A stretch of 64,000 nucleotides of DNA from Perkinsela sp. pyNocScin1 (Eukaryota; Euglenozoa; Kinetoplastea; Prokinetoplastida; Perkinselidae): contig CAXHTR010000004.1 of NCBI GenBank assembly GCA_964019655.1, forward strand, positions 806,001 to 870,000, given 5' to 3'. Under the pieces are notes generated by a model. That model did no database searches and was not told where the DNA came from. It saw nothing but the letters and a program-made list of their open reading frames with translations. Of the stretch, positions 61,790 to 64,000 are shown in pieces. Within the stretch, counting starts at the first letter, position 1, and every line of letters starts with the position of its first letter. The position numbers were made by a program, and so were the translations under genes.

Positions 61790-62439
61790 GAGTGAGTATT
61801 ATACTAAGAATTTACATGAGAAAGATGTTTTGGCTATTACACTGTATCGCGAGCCTGCAACTAGAAAACAGGCGCATGAAAAAATTAGATATTCAATTGA
61901 GATCAGTATCAGTGTAGAAGCGTTTTTCTCGCTTTGTGTTGCGTGGGAACTTTCAGTGAATATACCCCGCTGTGAAATGTTTGTAGAGTGTAGATGGGTA
62001 GTCTACGTACCCAGATTTACTACGATAGTTTCGCGATCTTAGTGAACTTTTCACGATTCGGCAAAATTTTTGGGATGAAGAATGGGTAAAGTATGAAATT
62101 AGACTGATTTCATAGGCGGTTTCTTTGTAGCACTGAACGATTGAATACACCTGCACTGACATAAGGCCTCCTTTGGGAAGAATTAGGTGCAACGAAATTC
62201 GATCCCTAAAGACACAATCCATGTATTTCTTCAAAATATTTTTTAGTTTAAATTAAACTTTCGTCGCACTTGGTGATAGTTGCTAGTAGCGCCTACCGGA
62301 AAACCCCAGTGACCGGAAATCTGAAGTGCGTGCCGCACTTTATGTGACTGGATGGGCTGTGCTGCAGCCATTTGCATATAATTTGGGGCTTTATCAGCTG
62401 TTTAAAGAGAAACAATGTTCTTTTAGATTGCTTTTGATA
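61790..62439. promoter_or_regulatory. Divergent strand-switch region (650 bp), candidate transcription start zone
   Basis: Lies between the 5' end of the minus-strand LRR gene (61789) and the next plus-strand LRR gene (62440). In kinetoplastids head-to-head gaps are where RNA polymerase II starts in both directions. Sequence features: AT-rich, a palindrome AGTTTAAATTAAACT near 62246-62260, and the word ACCGGAAA twice near 62295-62320. No core promoter motif is expected or seen. Assignment rests on gene orientation only. Confidence 0.5.
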
Positions 62440-63312
62440 ATGCTTATGTGTCTATACCCATATGATCATGCACTCGGCCGCGTTGATCGAGATTCGCTCC
62501 CACAACAGCTCCTCCTACAGATCTCTATCGAAGGCTTAAAATCAAAAAGCGGCTTTCTCGATGCTGAAGGTGACTATATCGACTGCATGGAGTGGCCAGG
62601 AGTGTCCCAGAATGAAAATGGGACTATTATAGGATGGCAGTGCGCGCACGGAGCCCTCGGGGAAGGATCAATAGCGCTGGAGTGGCTCCCAAGTGCTATT
62701 GAAACTTTTGACGCGAAGGGGAATCGTCTGCATGGCACTGTCAACCTCACGCGCTTACCATATCGATTGAAAAAGCTTCACATGAACATGAATCGCCTTA
62801 CGGGGGAAATCGACCTGACGAGGCTGCCGGTGGGTCTCACTGTGCTTTGGCTGAGCAAAAACCGGCTGACAGGATCTGTCGATCTTACAAGCCTCACTGC
62901 ATCGCTTTGTGATCTTGACCTGTGTGTAAACCAGCTTTCAGGTGGTGTTGACCTGACGAGGCTGCCAGCCTCTCTTAAAGGCCTCGATTTGAGCGAGAAT
63001 CGCTGTTCAGGAAGTATCCACCTCAATGCACTCCCACAATCCATGAACGCAATTTTCCTCGGATCGAACGAATTCTGTGGTGAAGTTGATTTCTCGAAGC
63101 TTCCCAAGAGCATCACGATCATTGACGTTTCAAAGAACAAGCTACATGGGGAGATCAACTTTGCAAGTTTTCCCGAATCTTTGAGCGAGCTCAGCATTTA
63201 TAGCAACCTTTTTCAGGGGACTTACAATCTACCTGAGCAGTACGAGCATCGCATTCATTGGCATTTCAATGATGGTCTAATTCTCAATTTTGGTCACAAA
63301 GATGATGCATGA
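62440..63312 (+). CDS. LRR protein, family A without end cap
   Basis: 290 aa. Start at M-L-M-C-L-Y-P-Y-D-H (or M3); the frame is open upstream to a GTG and that stretch includes hydrophobic F-R-L-L-L-I. Then A-L-G-R-V-D and Q-Q-L-L-L-Q-I-S-I. N-cap M-E-W-P-G-V-S-Q-N-E-N-G-T-I-I-G-W, W-x-G-V kept and cysteines lost. About nine regular repeats (G-T-V-N-L-T-R-L-P; G-E-I-D-L-T-R-L-P; G-S-V-D-L-T-S-L). It ends after the last repeat with a His-rich tail (H-R-I-H-W-H). First gene of the resumed plus-strand array. Confidence 0.82.
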   Translation: MLMCLYPYDHALGRVDRDSLPQQLLLQISIEGLKSKSGFLDAEGDYIDCMEWPGVSQNENGTIIGWQCAHGALGEGSIALEWLPSAIETFDAKGNRLHGTVNLTRLPYRLKKLHMNMNRLTGEIDLTRLPVGLTVLWLSKNRLTGSVDLTSLTASLCDLDLCVNQLSGGVDLTRLPASLKGLDLSENRCSGSIHLNALPQSMNAIFLGSNEFCGEVDFSKLPKSITIIDVSKNKLHGEINFASFPESLSELSIYSNLFQGTYNLPEQYEHRIHWHFNDGLILNFGHKDDA

Positions 63313-63390
63313 TTTGTGATCTACGCGTTTGTTTGCCCAGTGCTTCATTCATTTTCATTTTCTTGTTTTATTTTCGTACGCTCATACCCT

Positions 63391-64000
63391 ATGCTTGTTT
63401 TCTTGATAAGTGCAGACATTGCCGGAATCGGCCGCTTTGACGTGGAAAATCTGTCCAATCAAGCTCGCCTCGAACTCCTGATCTCTGACCTCTCAAACAC
63501 TCAGAAGCTGAAGGCCCCTGATGGCGACTTTTTGCCAATCGAGGAATGGGAGAAGGCCATTGAGTGTTCGGATGATGGAGATGTCAGTGCCATAAATTTG
63601 AAGAAAATGGCTGCAGATGGCAACCTGCGCATACAATACCTCCCGAAGGCATTAAAAGAATTGACTGTGTCTTACATGGTGCTCAAAGGTGGATTTTCGA
63701 CGCACTTGCTTCCACGAATGCTCGAGAAGCTTGATATTTCAGAAAACCAGATGGAAGGGACATTTTCAGTCGCTGGCCTGCCACGATCTGCAGGTGACAT
63801 TACCCTCGAGACTAACTATTTTACGGGGAGCCTTGACCTCGCTGCTCTACCAGCGACACTTCGAAAGTTTGATGCATCCTTCAACGAATTTTCCGGGGAA
63901 CTTGACCTCACGAAGTTGCCGCCGGTACTCGAGAGACTCAACGTCTCTAGTAACGCCTTCAAGGGTAAGATTCGCATTGAGAATGTGCCAGAACCGACGT
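63391..64000 (+). CDS. LRR protein, family A (partial, runs off the window)
   Basis: The first 203 codons are present and the reading frame is still open at the window end. Leader M-L-V-F-L-I-S-A, then I-G-R-F-D and N-Q-A-R-L-E-L-L-I. The N-cap has E-E-W-E-K-A-I-E-C-S-D-D-G-D-V-S-A-I. At least four repeats follow (G-S-L-D-L-A-A-L-P; G-E-L-D-L-T-K-L-P). The 78-bp gap from the previous gene ends in a T-rich tract. The end cap, if any, lies beyond 64000, so the LRR cluster continues past this window. Confidence 0.85.
   Translation, partial: MLVFLISADIAGIGRFDVENLSNQARLELLISDLSNTQKLKAPDGDFLPIEEWEKAIECSDDGDVSAINLKKMAADGNLRIQYLPKALKELTVSYMVLKGGFSTHLLPRMLEKLDISENQMEGTFSVAGLPRSAGDITLETNYFTGSLDLAALPATLRKFDASFNEFSGELDLTKLPPVLERLNVSSNAFKGKIRIENVPEPT

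Noticed and set aside
25650-63312. GPI anchors at the C-termini
   Set aside because: No hydrophobic C-terminal stretch; most ends are charged or acidic.
2612-63312. BspA/TpLRR-type repeats, as in other protist LRR expansions
   Set aside because: That type has L-P-x-x-L-x-x-I-x-x-x-A-F-x-x-C; the Cys and A-F positions are missing and N-x-F-S-G is present instead.
25650-64000. Receptor kinases, suggested by the plant-like N-cap
   Set aside because: No transmembrane segment or kinase domain follows the repeats in any copy.
1-64000. CRISPR arrays, rRNA genes, transposase genes
   Set aside because: None seen; the genome is eukaryotic and the repeats present are protein-coding LRRs or isolated palindromes.

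Overview
The window is nuclear DNA of a protist, most likely a kinetoplastid or another euglenozoan. A compact, LRR-rich genome like that of the endosymbiont Perkinsela would fit, but the sequence alone does not prove the species. The evidence is as follows. Every recognisable gene is eukaryotic (CK2 alpha, CDK, eEF1B beta, Trm7, AK6/Fap7, Rrp36, TGS1, MYG1, a La-type RRM protein). Every gene is a single uninterrupted frame. Almost all lie on one strand, head to tail with roughly 70-400 bp between them, as in polycistronic units. Many starts follow a pyrimidine tract and an AG by only 3-15 bases, which suggests spliced-leader trans-splicing. The standard genetic code fits, and all three stops are used.

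Region 1 (1-11.2 kb) is mainly housekeeping: tRNA methyltransferase, CK2 alpha, Rrp36, AK6, a PCTAIRE-type CDK and eEF1B beta. It also holds several small or unrecognised proteins, some with mitochondrial-type N-termini, and one leucine-rich-repeat (LRR) gene at 2.6 kb.

Region 2 (11.3-25.5 kb) has two tandem double-domain LRR genes, then two genes made almost entirely of RanBP2-type zinc fingers (7 and 17 fingers) with mitochondrial-type N-termini. A helical unknown, a DUF4379-like zinc-ribbon protein and a tandem pair of major facilitator transporters follow.

Region 3 (25.6-64 kb) is a large LRR cluster with about 30 paralogs. All use a 23-residue repeat of the type G-x-h-x-L-x-x-L-P-x-x-L-x-x-L-x-h-x-x-N-x-F-S. 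I separate three subfamilies by N-cap and C-terminal module. Family A has a D-x-x-x-G-R-h-D leader and, in most members, a V-V-D-x-x-G end cap. Family B has W-x-G-V-x-C-x-D-G and a C-terminal D-x-R-V segment. Family C has short proteins with a T-R-x-L/F-P-R segment and a different short tail. One gene fuses A to B. Most begin with a short hydrophobic leader and have no membrane anchor or GPI-like tail, so I infer secreted soluble proteins. A few unrelated genes sit inside the cluster (MYG1, TGS1, a cytosolic LRR protein, a secreted Cys-rich protein, and a La-like protein without a La motif).

At 59-62.4 kb the orientation flips for two LRR genes and one decayed LRR copy. This gives a convergent strand switch (59.2-60.0 kb) and a divergent one (61.8-62.4 kb). 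Broken LRR copies, a 124-bp palindromic element and a small AT-rich repeat cluster mark the region as actively rearranging. No rRNA, tRNA, CRISPR or transposase gene was seen.
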